DNA from: Vulcanimicrobiota bacterium
Lineage (GTDB): Bacteria > Vulcanimicrobiota > Vulcanimicrobiia > Vulcanimicrobiales > Vulcanimicrobiaceae
NCBI GenBank assembly: GCA_027452165.1
Contig: DAIDGX010000008.1
Location: forward strand, 1-64,000
Direction: 5' to 3'
DNA: 64,000 nt
A program made the translations under genes and the position numbers. Position 1 is the stretch's first letter; each line of letters begins with the position of its first letter. The notes beneath the pieces were generated by a model. The model saw nothing but the letters and a program-made list of their open reading frames with translations, was not told the origin of the DNA and made no database searches. Shown in pieces: positions 46,523 through 55,444 of the stretch.

Positions 46523-47521
46523 TTGAGCGCGCTGCTCGACGTTAAGAATCTCCGTACGACATTCCGTACGGAGGACGGCCCCGTGACCGCCGTCAACGGC
46601 TTGTCGTTCGCGATACGTCCGGGCGAGACGCTTGGTATCGTCGGCGAATCGGGCTCGGGAAAATCCGTCACGGCCCTCTCGGTGATGCGGCTCCTCTCGC
46701 GCAACGCGAGCATGAGCGCCGACCACATCCTCTTCCACGGCGACGAACTGCAAAAGAAGAGTGAAGTCGAGATGCGTAAGATTCGCGGTCATAAGATCGC
46801 GATGATCTTTCAAGATCCGATGACGAGTTTGAACCCGGTTCTGACCGTGGGCGAGCAGATCGCCGAGGCGGTACGCCTGCACCTCGGCTATTCGAAGAAG
46901 GATGCGCGCGACAAAGCGATCGAGATGCTCAAGCGCGTGCGCATACCCGCGCCGGAGCAGCGGGTTGACGAGTACCCACACCAATTCTCCGGCGGCATGC
47001 GTCAGCGCGTGATGATCGCGATGGCCCTTTCCTGTAATCCTGAACTGTTGATCGCGGATGAGCCGACGACGGCTCTCGACGTAACGATTCAAGCGCAGAT
47101 ACTGGAACTCATGAACGAGATGCAGCGTGAAACAGGCGCGGCAATCATCATGATTACGCACGATCTCGGCGTCGTCGCCGAGGTTTGCCGCAACGTGCTT
47201 GTGATGTACGGCGGCAATTTGGTCGAATACGCAACGGCGGCGCAGATTTTCAAAGAGCCGAAGATGCCCTACACGCAAGGCCTCCTCGCGTCGTTGCCAC
47301 GGCTCGATTCACGCGAGCACACGCGCCTGCAGCCGATCGAGGGACAACCGCCCAACTTGCTGCGTCTGCCGCCGGGCTGTGCCTTCGCCCCGCGTTGCAA
47401 GCAGCGAATGGATCGCTGTGACGAACCGGTTCCGCTCTACGACTTCGGCGACGGACACGTCGCGCGGTGTCGCCTCTACGACGGCGTGATGCCGGTTGCC
47501 GGGGAGATGCGTACGGCATGA
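46523..47521 (+). CDS. Oligopeptide/dipeptide ABC transporter ATPase (OppD/DppD type)
   Basis: The 332-aa ATPase powers peptide import. Walker A is [15 protein letters not shown], the signature is [16 protein letters not shown], Walker B is [19 protein letters not shown] and the switch His is in [11 protein letters not shown]. The C-terminal oligopeptide domain has the Cys-rich [16 protein letters not shown], likely an iron-sulfur or zinc site known in this family. Start TTG 46523 lies 8 nt after secG. It is followed with ATGA overlap by its partner ATPase. No permease or binding protein gene is near. Confidence 0.94.
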   Translation: MSALLDVKNLRTTFRTEDGPVTAVNGLSFAIRPGETLGIVGESGSGKSVTALSVMRLLSRNASMSADHILFHGDELQKKSEVEMRKIRGHKIAMIFQDPMTSLNPVLTVGEQIAEAVRLHLGYSKKDARDKAIEMLKRVRIPAPEQRVDEYPHQFSGGMRQRVMIAMALSCNPELLIADEPTTALDVTIQAQILELMNEMQRETGAAIIMITHDLGVVAEVCRNVLVMYGGNLVEYATAAQIFKEPKMPYTQGLLASLPRLDSREHTRLQPIEGQPPNLLRLPPGCAFAPRCKQRMDRCDEPVPLYDFGDGHVARCRLYDGVMPVAGEMRTA

Positions 47522-48546
47522 GCGACGCGACCAAACCCCTCCTCGAGGTGCACAACCTTATCAAGTACTTCCCGATTCACGCGGGACTCATGTCGCGCCA
47601 TGTGGCCGACGTCAAAGCGGTCGATGGCGTCGATTTTACGATCGCTCGTGGCGAGACGCTCGGTCTCGTCGGAGAATCCGGCTCGGGGAAAACGACGGTC
47701 GGGCGGCTGATCTTGCGCCTGCTCGAGGCGACGAGCGGGCAGGTGCTCTTTGATGGGATCGACGTCACCAATGCCGATCGCACCCACGTGCGCAAGCTGC
47801 GTCGCGAGATGCAGATCATCTTTCAGGATCCCTACGCGAGCCTGAATCCTCGCATGTCGGTCGGCGATATCATCGCGGAGCCGCGGCGCATCCATGGTCT
47901 GGCGTCGGGCAAAGCGGTGGACGAGCGGGTCCAGGACTTGCTCAAGCTCGTCGGGCTGCGTCCCTATAGCGCGAATCGCTATCCGCACGAATTTTCCGGC
48001 GGTCAGCGTCAGCGTATCGGCATTGCGCGGGCGCTCGCGGTTAGCCCGAAGTTCATCGTGTGCGACGAGCCCGTCTCGGCGCTCGATGTATCGATTCAGG
48101 CGCAAGTCATCAATCTGCTCGAGGATCTGCAGGAGCAGTTGGGTCTTACGTATCTCTTTATCGCGCACGACCTCTCGGTCGTACGGCACATCTCGACGCG
48201 CGTTGCCGTGATGTACGTGGGCAAGCTGGTCGAGATCGCCGATCGCGATACGCTCTATGAAAATCCTTTGCACCCCTATACCCAGGCGCTACTTTCGGCA
48301 ATACCGATTCCCGATCCGAGCGTCGAGGCGCGGCGCGAACGCATCGTGCTTTCGGGAGATATTCCATCGCCCGTGAATCCGCCGCCGGGTTGCCGCTTTC
48401 ACACGCGCTGTCCGCTCGCGTTCGAGCGCTGCACGTCGGAGATTCCGGCGTTCAAGAGCTACGGCAACGACCACTATGTGGCGTGTCATTGGGTCGAAGA
48501 GCACGCGGGCGCAGCGCCGGCGCTCACGATGAGCGCAACACCATAA
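47518..48546 (+). CDS. Oligopeptide/dipeptide ABC transporter ATPase (OppF/DppF type)
   Basis: The 342-aa second ATPase of a peptide importer. Walker A is [16 protein letters not shown]-loop [20 protein letters not shown], signature [16 protein letters not shown], Walker [20 protein letters not shown]. The C-terminal [16 protein letters not shown] holds the family cysteines. ATG 47518 overlaps the stop of the partner gene, so they should form a heterodimer. A perfect 15-bp hairpin follows at 48572-48603, ending the dxs-secG-ATPase unit. Confidence 0.95.
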   Translation: MSDATKPLLEVHNLIKYFPIHAGLMSRHVADVKAVDGVDFTIARGETLGLVGESGSGKTTVGRLILRLLEATSGQVLFDGIDVTNADRTHVRKLRREMQIIFQDPYASLNPRMSVGDIIAEPRRIHGLASGKAVDERVQDLLKLVGLRPYSANRYPHEFSGGQRQRIGIARALAVSPKFIVCDEPVSALDVSIQAQVINLLEDLQEQLGLTYLFIAHDLSVVRHISTRVAVMYVGKLVEIADRDTLYENPLHPYTQALLSAIPIPDPSVEARRERIVLSGDIPSPVNPPPGCRFHTRCPLAFERCTSEIPAFKSYGNDHYVACHWVEEHAGAAPALTMSATP

Positions 48547-48571
48547 CGCGCCATCGCGGATAAAAACGAAC

Positions 48572-48603
48572 GAAGAGGGACGATCGAGCGATCGTCCCTC
48601 TTC
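48572..48603. terminator. Strong hairpin between convergent transcription units
   Basis: A perfect 15-bp stem (48572-48586 with 48589-48603; arm GAAGAGGGACGATCG) is followed by TTCATT on the plus strand. On the minus strand a TTTTTA run appears after 6 nt, so it may end both the ATPase unit and the lysine-rich-protein gene. Confidence 0.75.
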
Positions 48604-48624
48604 ATTAGAAGCGTCGGTTAGGCG

Positions 48625-48969
48625 CTAGGCTTTTTTCTTGCGTCCGCCCTTGCGTGCGGCTTTCTTGCGTCCGCCCGCGGCCTTCTTGCGTCCCGCAGCC
48701 TTTTTGCGTCCGCCTGCGGCCTTTTTACGTCCGCCGGCTTTCTTGCGTCCCGCGGCCTTCTTGCGTCCCGCAGTTTTCTTGCGTCCGCCGGCAGCCTTCT
48801 TGCGACCGCCTGCGGCCTTCTTGCGTCCGCCCGCTGCTTTGCGCGTCGCCTTCTTGCGTCCGCCTGCAGCTTTCTTGCGGCCACCGGCCGCTTTGCGACG
48901 CGACGCTTTGCGACGCGGTTTCTTGGCTTCACCCATGGTTTCGCCATTCATCATGGTATCCGAGTCCAT
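48625..48969 (-). CDS. Histone-H1-like lysine/arginine-rich repeat protein
   Basis: The 114-aa product is very basic. After MDSDTMMNGETMGEAKK it consists of about twelve units of the pattern RKKAAGG or GRKKA, ending GGRKKKA. Such tails are like the C-terminal part of histone H1 and of bacterial AlgP/HU-tail proteins, and bind or compact DNA. There is no folded HU domain here. ATG 48969 follows GAGGAGG. The repeat also leaves other frames open, which are not genes. It is divergent from topA, with a 206-nt gap that contains the alternating Y-R tract. A chromatin role near the topoisomerase gene is inference. Confidence 0.85.
   Translation of the reverse strand: MDSDTMMNGETMGEAKKPRRKASRRKAAGGRKKAAGGRKKATRKAAGGRKKAAGGRKKAAGGRKKTAGRKKAAGRKKAGGRKKAAGGRKKAAGRKKAAGGRKKAARKGGRKKKA
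48636..48912. repeat. Degenerate tandem repeat encoding KKAAGGR units
   Basis: About twelve imperfect 15-21-nt units with the core TTCTTGCGTCC (plus strand) encode the basic repeat of the histone-like protein. Unit length varies, which suggests slippage or recombination. It is coding and not a CRISPR array: there are no spacers. Confidence 0.8.
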
Positions 48970-49068
48970 TCATTCCTCCTCGTCCCCCGGGGGACGAACA
49001 GCTATAGTTGGACAGCGCACAATTACGCTTTAAGCGCACTATAAAGGATTTCGACAAATCATGCAAAT

Positions 49069-49119
49069 CGCGCGTACGTGCGCGCACGCACGCGTACGCG
49101 TACACGCGTGTGCGCGCGC
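49069..49119. promoter_or_regulatory. 51-nt perfect alternating pyrimidine-purine tract (Z-DNA prone) upstream of topA
   Basis: From 49069 to 49119 every base alternates pyrimidine and purine with no break; most steps are CG, with some TA, TG and CA. Long CG-rich tracts of this kind can flip to Z-DNA when negatively supercoiled. It ends 19 nt before the -35-like element of topA. A role as a supercoiling sensor is inference. Confidence 0.7.
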
Positions 49120-49138
49120 CCTGGACCAGCGGCGTCGT

Positions 49139-49168
49139 TTGCCCGGGTCTTGACCCCGGGAGTATACT
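49139..49168 (+). promoter_or_regulatory. Probable topA promoter giving a leaderless mRNA
   Basis: TTGCCC (49139-49144) and TATACT (49163-49168) are 18 nt apart. Transcription would start at about 49175-49176, right at the GTG start of topA, which has no ribosome binding site. The spacer contains the inverted repeat GGGTC-TT-GACCC (49145-49156). Confidence 0.6.
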
Positions 49169-49175
49169 TAGCCCC

Positions 49176-51347
49176 GTGAAAAAGCCCCTGATCATCGTCG
49201 AGTCGCCGACCAAGGCGCGCACGATCAAGAAGTTTCTCCCGCCGCGCTACGTGGTGAAAGCGTCGGTCGGTCACGTGCGCGATCTTCCCAAGAGCACGCT
49301 CGGAGTCGACGTGGAGCACGACTTCACACCCAGATATCTGACGATCAAGGGCAAAGGCGACGTCATCAAGGAGCTCAAAAGCGCGGTCAAGGGCGCAAGC
49401 GACGTCTTCCTCGCAACCGACCCCGATCGCGAAGGCGAGGCGATCGCCTGGCATCTGGCGGAGTTACTAAAGCTCGACGATCCCAAGCGGATCGAGTTGC
49501 ACGAGATCACGAAAGATGCGGCGCTCGCGGCAATCAAAGAGCCGCATCGCATCGACATGGATCGCGTGAACGCCCAGCAGGCGCGCCGCATCCTCGATCG
49601 TCTGGTCGGATACAAGATTTCGCCGCTGCTGTGGGCGAAGGTGCGCGGCGGGCTCTCCGCCGGGCGGGTGCAGTCGGTCGCGGTACGCCTGATCGTGGAT
49701 CGGGAACGCGAGATCGGTGCGTTCGTTCCGCGCGAGTACTGGAGCCTTACGGCATCGCTTGCGACCGGCCGCGAGCCGGCGATCGTGTTCCCCGCGGAGC
49801 TGGTGGCACGCCGCGGCGAGAAGTTCGAGATCACGAAGAAATCCGAGGCCGACGAGGCGCTCGCCGCGCTCGAGGGAGCCGCCTTCTGTGTTGCGGGGGT
49901 GAAGCATCGCGAAGTGCGACGCAACGCGCCCGCGCCGTTCACGACCTCGACCCTCCAACAGGAAGCATCGCGTAAGCTGCGCCTGCGCGTGCGCCGCACG
50001 ATGCAGATCGCACAGGGGCTCTACGAAGGTGTCGATCTCGGCGGTAGCGAGGGGACGCAGGGCCTCATCACCTACATGCGTACCGACTCGACGCGCATCA
50101 GCGATTCGGCGCGGGACGCGGCGCGCGAGTACATCGTCGGGGCCTACGGCGAGGCGTTTCACGGTGGCCGGGCGCACAAGGTTCGCGAGGGCGCGCAGGA
50201 CGCGCACGAAGCGATCCGGCCCACGAGCGTGCTGCGAACGCCCGAGAGCGTGGCGCACGTGCTCAAACGCGACGAGCTACGTCTCTACACGCTGATTTGG
50301 GAGCGTTTCGTTGCATCGCAGATGGCTGCCGCCGTCTTCGATCAAACCGCAGTCGATATCGCAGCCGGTGACTATACGTTCCGCGCCACCGGGAGCGTGG
50401 TGAAGTTCCAGGGCTTCACCCGCGTATATGAAGAAGGGCGCGACGAAGAGGTCGCGGCCGATAAAACCGATGCGGGCGCCGCTGCCGGCGCGAAGAGCAA
50501 GGGGCGCGTGCGCTTGCCGGAGTTACACGAAGGCGACGGGCTCGACGTCAGCAAGCTCGATGCCAAGCAGCACTTTACCGAGCCGCCTCCGCGCTTCACC
50601 GAAGCGACGCTCGTCAAGGCGCTCGAAGAGAACGGCATTGGACGTCCCTCCACCTACTCGACGATCGTCGATACGGTCCAAGCTCGCGGATACGTGACGC
50701 AGGAGGATCGGCGTTTCAAACCGACCGAGATCGGAATCGCCGTCAACGATCTCCTGGCCGAGCATTTCAAAGATATCGTCGATCTGAAGTTCACGGCCGA
50801 GATGGAGGGGGCACTCGATAAGGTCGCCGAGGGGAATCAAGACTGGGTTGCGATCCTGCGAGATTTCTACGGCCCGTTCGCAATCGAGCTGGAAGAGGCC
50901 GAGAAGAAGCTGCCGCGACTCGAGATCAAGGACGAGCCCACCGACGAGATCTGCCCGAATTGCAGCCGGCCGATGGTGATCAAGACCGGACGTTTCGGAA
51001 AGTTTATCTCATGCAGCGGATACCCCGAGTGCAAAACCACCAAGCCGATCGTGAAAGATACCGGGGCGAAGTGTCCCAAAGACGGCGGAATGGTCGTCGA
51101 GCGGCGCTCGAAGAAGGGGCGCACGTTCTACGGGTGCGCCAACTATCCGAAGTGTGATTTCGTCTCGTGGGATCGCGTAATTCCGGAGCCGTGCCCGGTG
51201 TGCGGAAGCCACGTTGTTGCGAAGAATCGCCGCGGTGGCGTGGTGCTTGTCGAATGCGCGACCGACAAGGAGCACGACGTTTCGTCGCTCGCACCGAAGA
51301 ACGCTGGAGATGAAGCGCACGACGGGCGCGAGCTCGCGGAAGTTTAG
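49176..51347 (+). CDS. topA: DNA topoisomerase I
   Basis: The 723-aa type IA enzyme relaxes negative supercoils. The Toprim domain begins at once (KKPLIIVESPTKARTIKKFL) with its DPDREGEAIAWHLAE acidic motif. The catalytic Tyr is in GLITYMRTDSTRIS. Three C-terminal zinc-ribbon units follow (CPNCSRPM...CSGYPEC; CPKDGG...CANYPKC; CPVCGS...C). GTG 49176 gives the exact family N-terminus; the frame stays open back to TTG 49008 but translates the alternating tract into Arg/Ala/Thr-rich nonsense. trmFO follows 23 nt later. Confidence 0.96.
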   Translation: MKKPLIIVESPTKARTIKKFLPPRYVVKASVGHVRDLPKSTLGVDVEHDFTPRYLTIKGKGDVIKELKSAVKGASDVFLATDPDREGEAIAWHLAELLKLDDPKRIELHEITKDAALAAIKEPHRIDMDRVNAQQARRILDRLVGYKISPLLWAKVRGGLSAGRVQSVAVRLIVDREREIGAFVPREYWSLTASLATGREPAIVFPAELVARRGEKFEITKKSEADEALAALEGAAFCVAGVKHREVRRNAPAPFTTSTLQQEASRKLRLRVRRTMQIAQGLYEGVDLGGSEGTQGLITYMRTDSTRISDSARDAAREYIVGAYGEAFHGGRAHKVREGAQDAHEAIRPTSVLRTPESVAHVLKRDELRLYTLIWERFVASQMAAAVFDQTAVDIAAGDYTFRATGSVVKFQGFTRVYEEGRDEEVAADKTDAGAAAGAKSKGRVRLPELHEGDGLDVSKLDAKQHFTEPPPRFTEATLVKALEENGIGRPSTYSTIVDTVQARGYVTQEDRRFKPTEIGIAVNDLLAEHFKDIVDLKFTAEMEGALDKVAEGNQDWVAILRDFYGPFAIELEEAEKKLPRLEIKDEPTDEICPNCSRPMVIKTGRFGKFISCSGYPECKTTKPIVKDTGAKCPKDGGMVVERRSKKGRTFYGCANYPKCDFVSWDRVIPEPCPVCGSHVVAKNRRGGVVLVECATDKEHDVSSLAPKNAGDEAHDGRELAEV

Positions 51348-51370
51348 ACGTTTCGGCCGGACGAGGGCTC

Positions 51371-52735
51371 ATGACGAAGGAGCGCCTCACCGTTATCGGT
51401 GGGGGACTTGCGGGGTGCGAGGCCGCGTGGCAAGCCGCCACGCGCGGCGTGGGCGTGGACATCTACGAGATGCGGCCGGTACGGCGGGGACCCGCGCACG
51501 TGACCGATCGCTTGGCCGAACTCGTCTGCAGTAATTCGTTACGCGGCGCGGCCCTCGACAACGCCGTCGGCCTGCTGAAAGAAGAGCTTGCGCGCATGGA
51601 TTCCGCGATCGTGACGGCGGCGCGCGAAGCGGCGGTTCCCGCCGGCGGTGCGCTCGCGGTCGATCGCGAGCGGTTTGCGGCGGCGGTCGAAGGGCGCCTT
51701 CACAACCATCCGAACATCACCGTGCACCGCGAGGAGATCACCGAGATTCCGCGCGATCGTCCGGTCATCGTGGCATGCGGCCCGCTGCCGGGCGAGGCGT
51801 TGGCGCGCGCGATCGACGGGCTGCTGCGAGAAGCTGCGCACGACACGAGAGGACGGTTGCATTACTACGATGCGGCGTCGCCGATCGTTGCCGCAGAGTC
51901 GATCGACGAAACACCGATGTATCGCAAGTCGCGCTACGAAAAGGGCGACGGCGACGACTACCTCAACATCCCGCTCGATCGCGAGCAGTATGCGATGCTG
52001 CTGCACGATCTGCGCACCCTCGAACGCCATCAGCCAAAGGAATTCGAGACCGACGCCGCTACCGTGAAATACTTCGAAGGGTGCCTCCCGATCGAAGAGA
52101 TGGCCGATCGCGGCGACGACGTGCTGCGTTTCGGTCCGCTCAAGCCGGTTGGGCTACGCGATCCGCGCACGGGGAAAACCCCGTACGCGGTCGTGCAACT
52201 GCGCAAAGAGAACGTCGAGGGAACGGCCTTTAACCTCGTGGGCTTCCAGACGCGTCTCTCGTGGTCCGCGCAAAAGATCGCGTTTGGTAAACTCCCCGGC
52301 CTCGCGCAGGCCGAATGGTTGCGCCTCGGTGTCATGCATCGCAACACGTTCATCGACGCTCCGCGTCTGCTCGATGCGCACCTACGCTTGCGCGGGCACG
52401 AGATGCTGTACTTCGCCGGACAGATCACCGGGGCTGAGGGGTACGTCGAGGCGGCGGCGTGCGGTTTGATGGCGGGCATACATGCGGCGCGCCGGATGAT
52501 GGGCCTCCCGGCGATCGACGTTCCTCGCGTCACGGCGCTCGGCGCGGTCGTTGCGCACCTACAGAACACGACCACGCATGATTTTCAGCCCGCCAACGTG
52601 ACGTGGGCCCCGTTTCCGCCGCTCGATCGCGAGGTGCGTGATAAAAAGGCGCGCCGCAGTATGCTCGCGGCGCGCGCGCTCGATGCGCTCGAGGGCTGGC
52701 GGGAAGCGCTTCAGGCTAGCGGATCGCGAAGGTGA
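51371..52735 (+). CDS. trmFO: Methylenetetrahydrofolate-tRNA-(uracil-5-)-methyltransferase
   Basis: The 454-aa FAD- and folate-dependent enzyme makes ribothymidine at position 54 of tRNA. LTVIGGGLAGCEAAWQAATRG is the FAD site, and ELVCSNSLRG with NAVGLLKEELARMDS, YCE-like YHKSRYEKGDGDDYLNIPL region and GQITGAEGYVEAAACGLMAG are family marks. ATG 51371 follows GAGGG. topA-trmFO-hslVU is the Firmicutes order. The 3' end overlaps the convergent SIMPL gene by 20 nt. The product acts on the T-loop U54, which is of interest because the tmRNA here has no normal T-loop. Confidence 0.95.
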   Translation: MTKERLTVIGGGLAGCEAAWQAATRGVGVDIYEMRPVRRGPAHVTDRLAELVCSNSLRGAALDNAVGLLKEELARMDSAIVTAAREAAVPAGGALAVDRERFAAAVEGRLHNHPNITVHREEITEIPRDRPVIVACGPLPGEALARAIDGLLREAAHDTRGRLHYYDAASPIVAAESIDETPMYRKSRYEKGDGDDYLNIPLDREQYAMLLHDLRTLERHQPKEFETDAATVKYFEGCLPIEEMADRGDDVLRFGPLKPVGLRDPRTGKTPYAVVQLRKENVEGTAFNLVGFQTRLSWSAQKIAFGKLPGLAQAEWLRLGVMHRNTFIDAPRLLDAHLRLRGHEMLYFAGQITGAEGYVEAAACGLMAGIHAARRMMGLPAIDVPRVTALGAVVAHLQNTTTHDFQPANVTWAPFPPLDREVRDKKARRSMLAARALDALEGWREALQASGSRR

Positions 52736-53438
52736 TCGTGACGTTCTCCGTGACCGGCACCTTTACGTAATCCTCAGACGTCATCGGACCGCTTGGGGAG
52801 AAGGCGCCCACGTAGTACTGCCACGAGCAGCTATCGCCGGCGAGTTGCGTGTCGAAGGCTGCCACGTTCAACACGCGTCCCAATCGCACGCCTAGTTGCT
52901 TTGCGATCGTCGCGGCCTTTGCGCGCGCGAGCGCGATTGCCCGGGCGCGCGTCGCATCTTGTGCCGCGCCGCAGTGCGCTGCGCTGACCCGGACCATCGC
53001 CGAACCCAAGATCACGTCGGGCAGCCCGGCAATTGCCGTTCCGACCTTCAGGACCCCGTTTTGCAGCATGGCGGCCGTCGGCGCTTCGACGTGCGCGGCG
53101 ATCGAGGCGTTGCTGCTATTGCCGGGCGCGCTCAGGTTGAGCGGCAGTTGGATGGCGTCGCGCGGGATCCCGTCGGCGACGAGCGCATCGATCACCGGCT
53201 GGAGCGTCTGCGCGTTCAGCACGAGCTTTCCGCCGCGTCCGATGAACGAGAGCGTGAGGTCGGCGGAGGTTCCCGGGACCCGTGTCGTGGCGGAGCCGGT
53301 GACGGTGATACCGTGGCTGTCGTTCGACCGCAGCGGCATCGGGAACGATTGGCGCACAGGAATCCCCTGCGCCGACGTCACGAGGGGGAGTAGCGCGAAC
53401 GCGCCGAGCAGGGATAGGGACCGCGCAATGACGTGCAT
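52716..53438 (-). CDS. SIMPL (DUF541) domain exported protein
   Basis: The 240-aa product has a signal peptide (MHVIARSLSLLGAFALLPLV, then TSAQ). The SIMPL/BP26 fold is shown by GITVTGSATTRVPGTSADLT, TLQPVIDALVADGIPRDAIQ, and ATRARAIALARAKAATIAKQ. The C-terminal VPVTENVTITFAI strand is typical. These periplasmic or outer-membrane proteins form ring assemblies; their job is not settled. ATG 53438 is preceded by GGGAGGCGAGG. It is divergent from hslV by 39 nt. Confidence 0.9.
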   Translation of the reverse strand: MHVIARSLSLLGAFALLPLVTSAQGIPVRQSFPMPLRSNDSHGITVTGSATTRVPGTSADLTLSFIGRGGKLVLNAQTLQPVIDALVADGIPRDAIQLPLNLSAPGNSSNASIAAHVEAPTAAMLQNGVLKVGTAIAGLPDVILGSAMVRVSAAHCGAAQDATRARAIALARAKAATIAKQLGVRLGRVLNVAAFDTQLAGDSCSWQYYVGAFSPSGPMTSEDYVKVPVTENVTITFAIR

Positions 53439-53477
53439 GAAACCTCGCCTCCCGCTGCGGGGTAGAAGGGTGTCGAT

Positions 53478-54008
53478 ATGAGGATCCGTTCCACCACCAT
53501 TCTCGCCGTGCGCCGCGATGGCATGCTTGCCATCGCGGGCGACGGCCAAGTGACGCTCGACAAGACGATCGTGAAGCACAGTGCGCGCAAAGTGCGCAAG
53601 ATCGCGGGGGGCAAGGTCGTTGCCGGCTTCGCGGGCTCCGCGGCCGATGGTATCACCCTGCTCGAAAAATTCGAGAAGAAGTTCAACGAGTTCAAAGACG
53701 TGACGCGTGCCGCGGTCGAGCTTGCAAAGGACTGGCGGCAGGATCGTGCGTTGCGTCGCCTCGAGGCACTGCTCATCGTCGGCACGCCGGATCACCTCTT
53801 CGTGCTCAGCGGAACCGGCGACGTGATCGAACCCGATGAGGGTATCGCCGCGATCGGGAGCGGCGGCCCGCACGCGCAAGCCGCCGCGGCCGCACTGGTT
53901 CGCAACACCGCGCTGTCCGCCGACGAGGTTGCGCGAAAGGCGCTCGAGATCGCGGGTGAGATCTGTATCTATACCAACGCCGATATCACGGTGGAGACGC
54001 TGTCGTGA
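53478..54008 (+). CDS. hslV: ATP-dependent protease subunit HslV
   Basis: The 176-aa threonine protease is the core of HslUV. The active Thr pair is in [12 protein letters not shown], preceded by MRIRS, so a five-residue propeptide must be removed to expose Thr6; E. coli HslV has only Met there. [39 protein letters not shown] and [16 protein letters not shown] are family blocks. ATG 53478 follows AGAAGGG. hslU overlaps by GTGA. Confidence 0.95.
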   Translation: MRIRSTTILAVRRDGMLAIAGDGQVTLDKTIVKHSARKVRKIAGGKVVAGFAGSAADGITLLEKFEKKFNEFKDVTRAAVELAKDWRQDRALRRLEALLIVGTPDHLFVLSGTGDVIEPDEGIAAIGSGGPHAQAAAAALVRNTALSADEVARKALEIAGEICIYTNADITVETLS

Positions 54009-55444
54009 GCGCCGCGAACGAGACGGCGCTCACACCGCGCGCGATCGTCGCCGCGCTCGATGCGTACATCGTCGGGCAGGCGAAGGCCAAGCGGGCCGTT
54101 GCGGTGGCGCTGCGCAACCGGCATCGCCGCGCGCTCGTCCGCGACGACTTGCGCCACGAGATCACACCGAAGAATATTCTGATGATCGGACCGACCGGCG
54201 TCGGGAAGACCGAGATCGCGCGCCGGCTGGCAGGGCTTGTTGGCGCGCCGTTCGTGAAGGTCGAGGCGACGAAGTACACCGAGGTTGGATACGTCGGCCG
54301 TGACGTGGAGTCCATGGTGCGCGATCTCGTCGAGGCCGCGGTGCGTATGTTGCTTGACGAGCGCCGCGCCGAGGTGGCCGATCTCGCCGAGAAACAGGCG
54401 ATCGAGCGCATCATCGACGTCCTGCATCCCGAGACCGCCCCGCGCCAGGCGCAGCCCTCGAACAATCCGTTTGCGGCCACGCTCGGATCGATCTTCGGCA
54501 ACAGCTACCCGCAGGCGTCAGCGCCGGCGCCCGCCCCGCCGCAGGCGCCGCCGAGCGAAGCACAGCGCATTCGCGAGCAAGCGCGGGCCGAGATCGAACG
54601 CGGCTTCTACGACGTGCGTTTGATCGAGATCGAGGTGGACGAGCAGCCGACGCTCCCGATCGGCATGATCGGTGGCGGTATGGATCAGCCGGGTATGGGC
54701 GGCGGCGACATCGGTGAGATGTTGGGCGGGCTCATGCCCAAACGTCGCGCGAAGAAGCGCGTGACGGTGGCCGAGGCGCGACGCATCTTCGCGCAAGAGG
54801 AAGCGAACAATCTGATCGATATGGATGCGGTCAAGCGCGAAGCGGTGCGACGCGCGAGCGAGGACGGCATCATCTTCATCGACGAGATCGATAAGGTTGC
54901 GGGCCGCGAAGGGGCGCGTGGCCCCGACGTTTCGCGCGAAGGCGTGCAACGCGACATCCTGCCCATCGTCGAGGGTTCGACCGTCAACACCAAGCATGGT
55001 CCGGTGAAGACCGATCACGTCCTCTTCATCGCTGCGGGCGCGTTTCACGTCAGCAAGCCGTCGGACCTGATCCCGGAGTTGCAAGGACGCTTTCCGATCC
55101 GTGTCGAGCTCGATTCGCTTACCGCCGAGGATTTTACGACGATCCTTACCCAACCGAAAAACGCGTTGATTGAACAGTATCGAGCGTTGCTTGCGACGGA
55201 AAACGTCAATCTCGAATTCACGCCGGACGCAATCGAGCAGATCGCTCGCTTTGCGATGCAGGTGAACGAGCAGGCCGAGAATATCGGCGCTCGGCGTTTG
55301 CATACCGTGCTCGAGCGGGTGCTTGAAGATATTAGCTTCGATGCGCCCGAGACGAACGGACCCGTGCGCATCGACGCGGAGTTTGTGCGCAACCGCTTGG
55401 AAGATATCGTGGAAAACGCCGATCTTTCGGGGTATATTCTGTAA
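54005..55444 (+). CDS. hslU: ATP-dependent protease ATPase subunit HslU
   Basis: The 479-aa AAA+ unfoldase feeds HslV. Walker A is [19 protein letters not shown], the pore/glycine region [20 protein letters not shown], Walker [16 protein letters not shown], and the C-terminus [10 protein letters not shown] is the tail that docks into HslV. The I-domain is a little long because of a Pro/Ala-rich insert near 155-180. Start GTG 54005 overlaps the hslV stop. Confidence 0.96.
   Translation: MSAANETALTPRAIVAALDAYIVGQAKAKRAVAVALRNRHRRALVRDDLRHEITPKNILMIGPTGVGKTEIARRLAGLVGAPFVKVEATKYTEVGYVGRDVESMVRDLVEAAVRMLLDERRAEVADLAEKQAIERIIDVLHPETAPRQAQPSNNPFAATLGSIFGNSYPQASAPAPAPPQAPPSEAQRIREQARAEIERGFYDVRLIEIEVDEQPTLPIGMIGGGMDQPGMGGGDIGEMLGGLMPKRRAKKRVTVAEARRIFAQEEANNLIDMDAVKREAVRRASEDGIIFIDEIDKVAGREGARGPDVSREGVQRDILPIVEGSTVNTKHGPVKTDHVLFIAAGAFHVSKPSDLIPELQGRFPIRVELDSLTAEDFTTILTQPKNALIEQYRALLATENVNLEFTPDAIEQIARFAMQVNEQAENIGARRLHTVLERVLEDISFDAPETNGPVRIDAEFVRNRLEDIVENADLSGYIL

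Noticed and set aside
48636-48912. CRISPR-like array
   Set aside because: Units are contiguous, coding and degenerate, with no unique spacers.
48638-49033. Long Leu/Arg/Pro- and Cys/Arg/Pro-rich open frames opposite the lysine-rich gene
   Set aside because: They arise from the tandem repeat being open in several frames; only the minus frame has a good ribosome binding site and a sensible composition.
49150-49168. TTGACC as the -35 for topA
   Set aside because: Only 7 nt separate it from TATACT; it is better seen as half of the GGGTC-TT-GACCC dyad.
49008-49175. N-terminal extension of topA by 56 residues
   Set aside because: It translates the alternating tract and promoter region into low-complexity sequence; the family N-terminus starts at GTG 49176.
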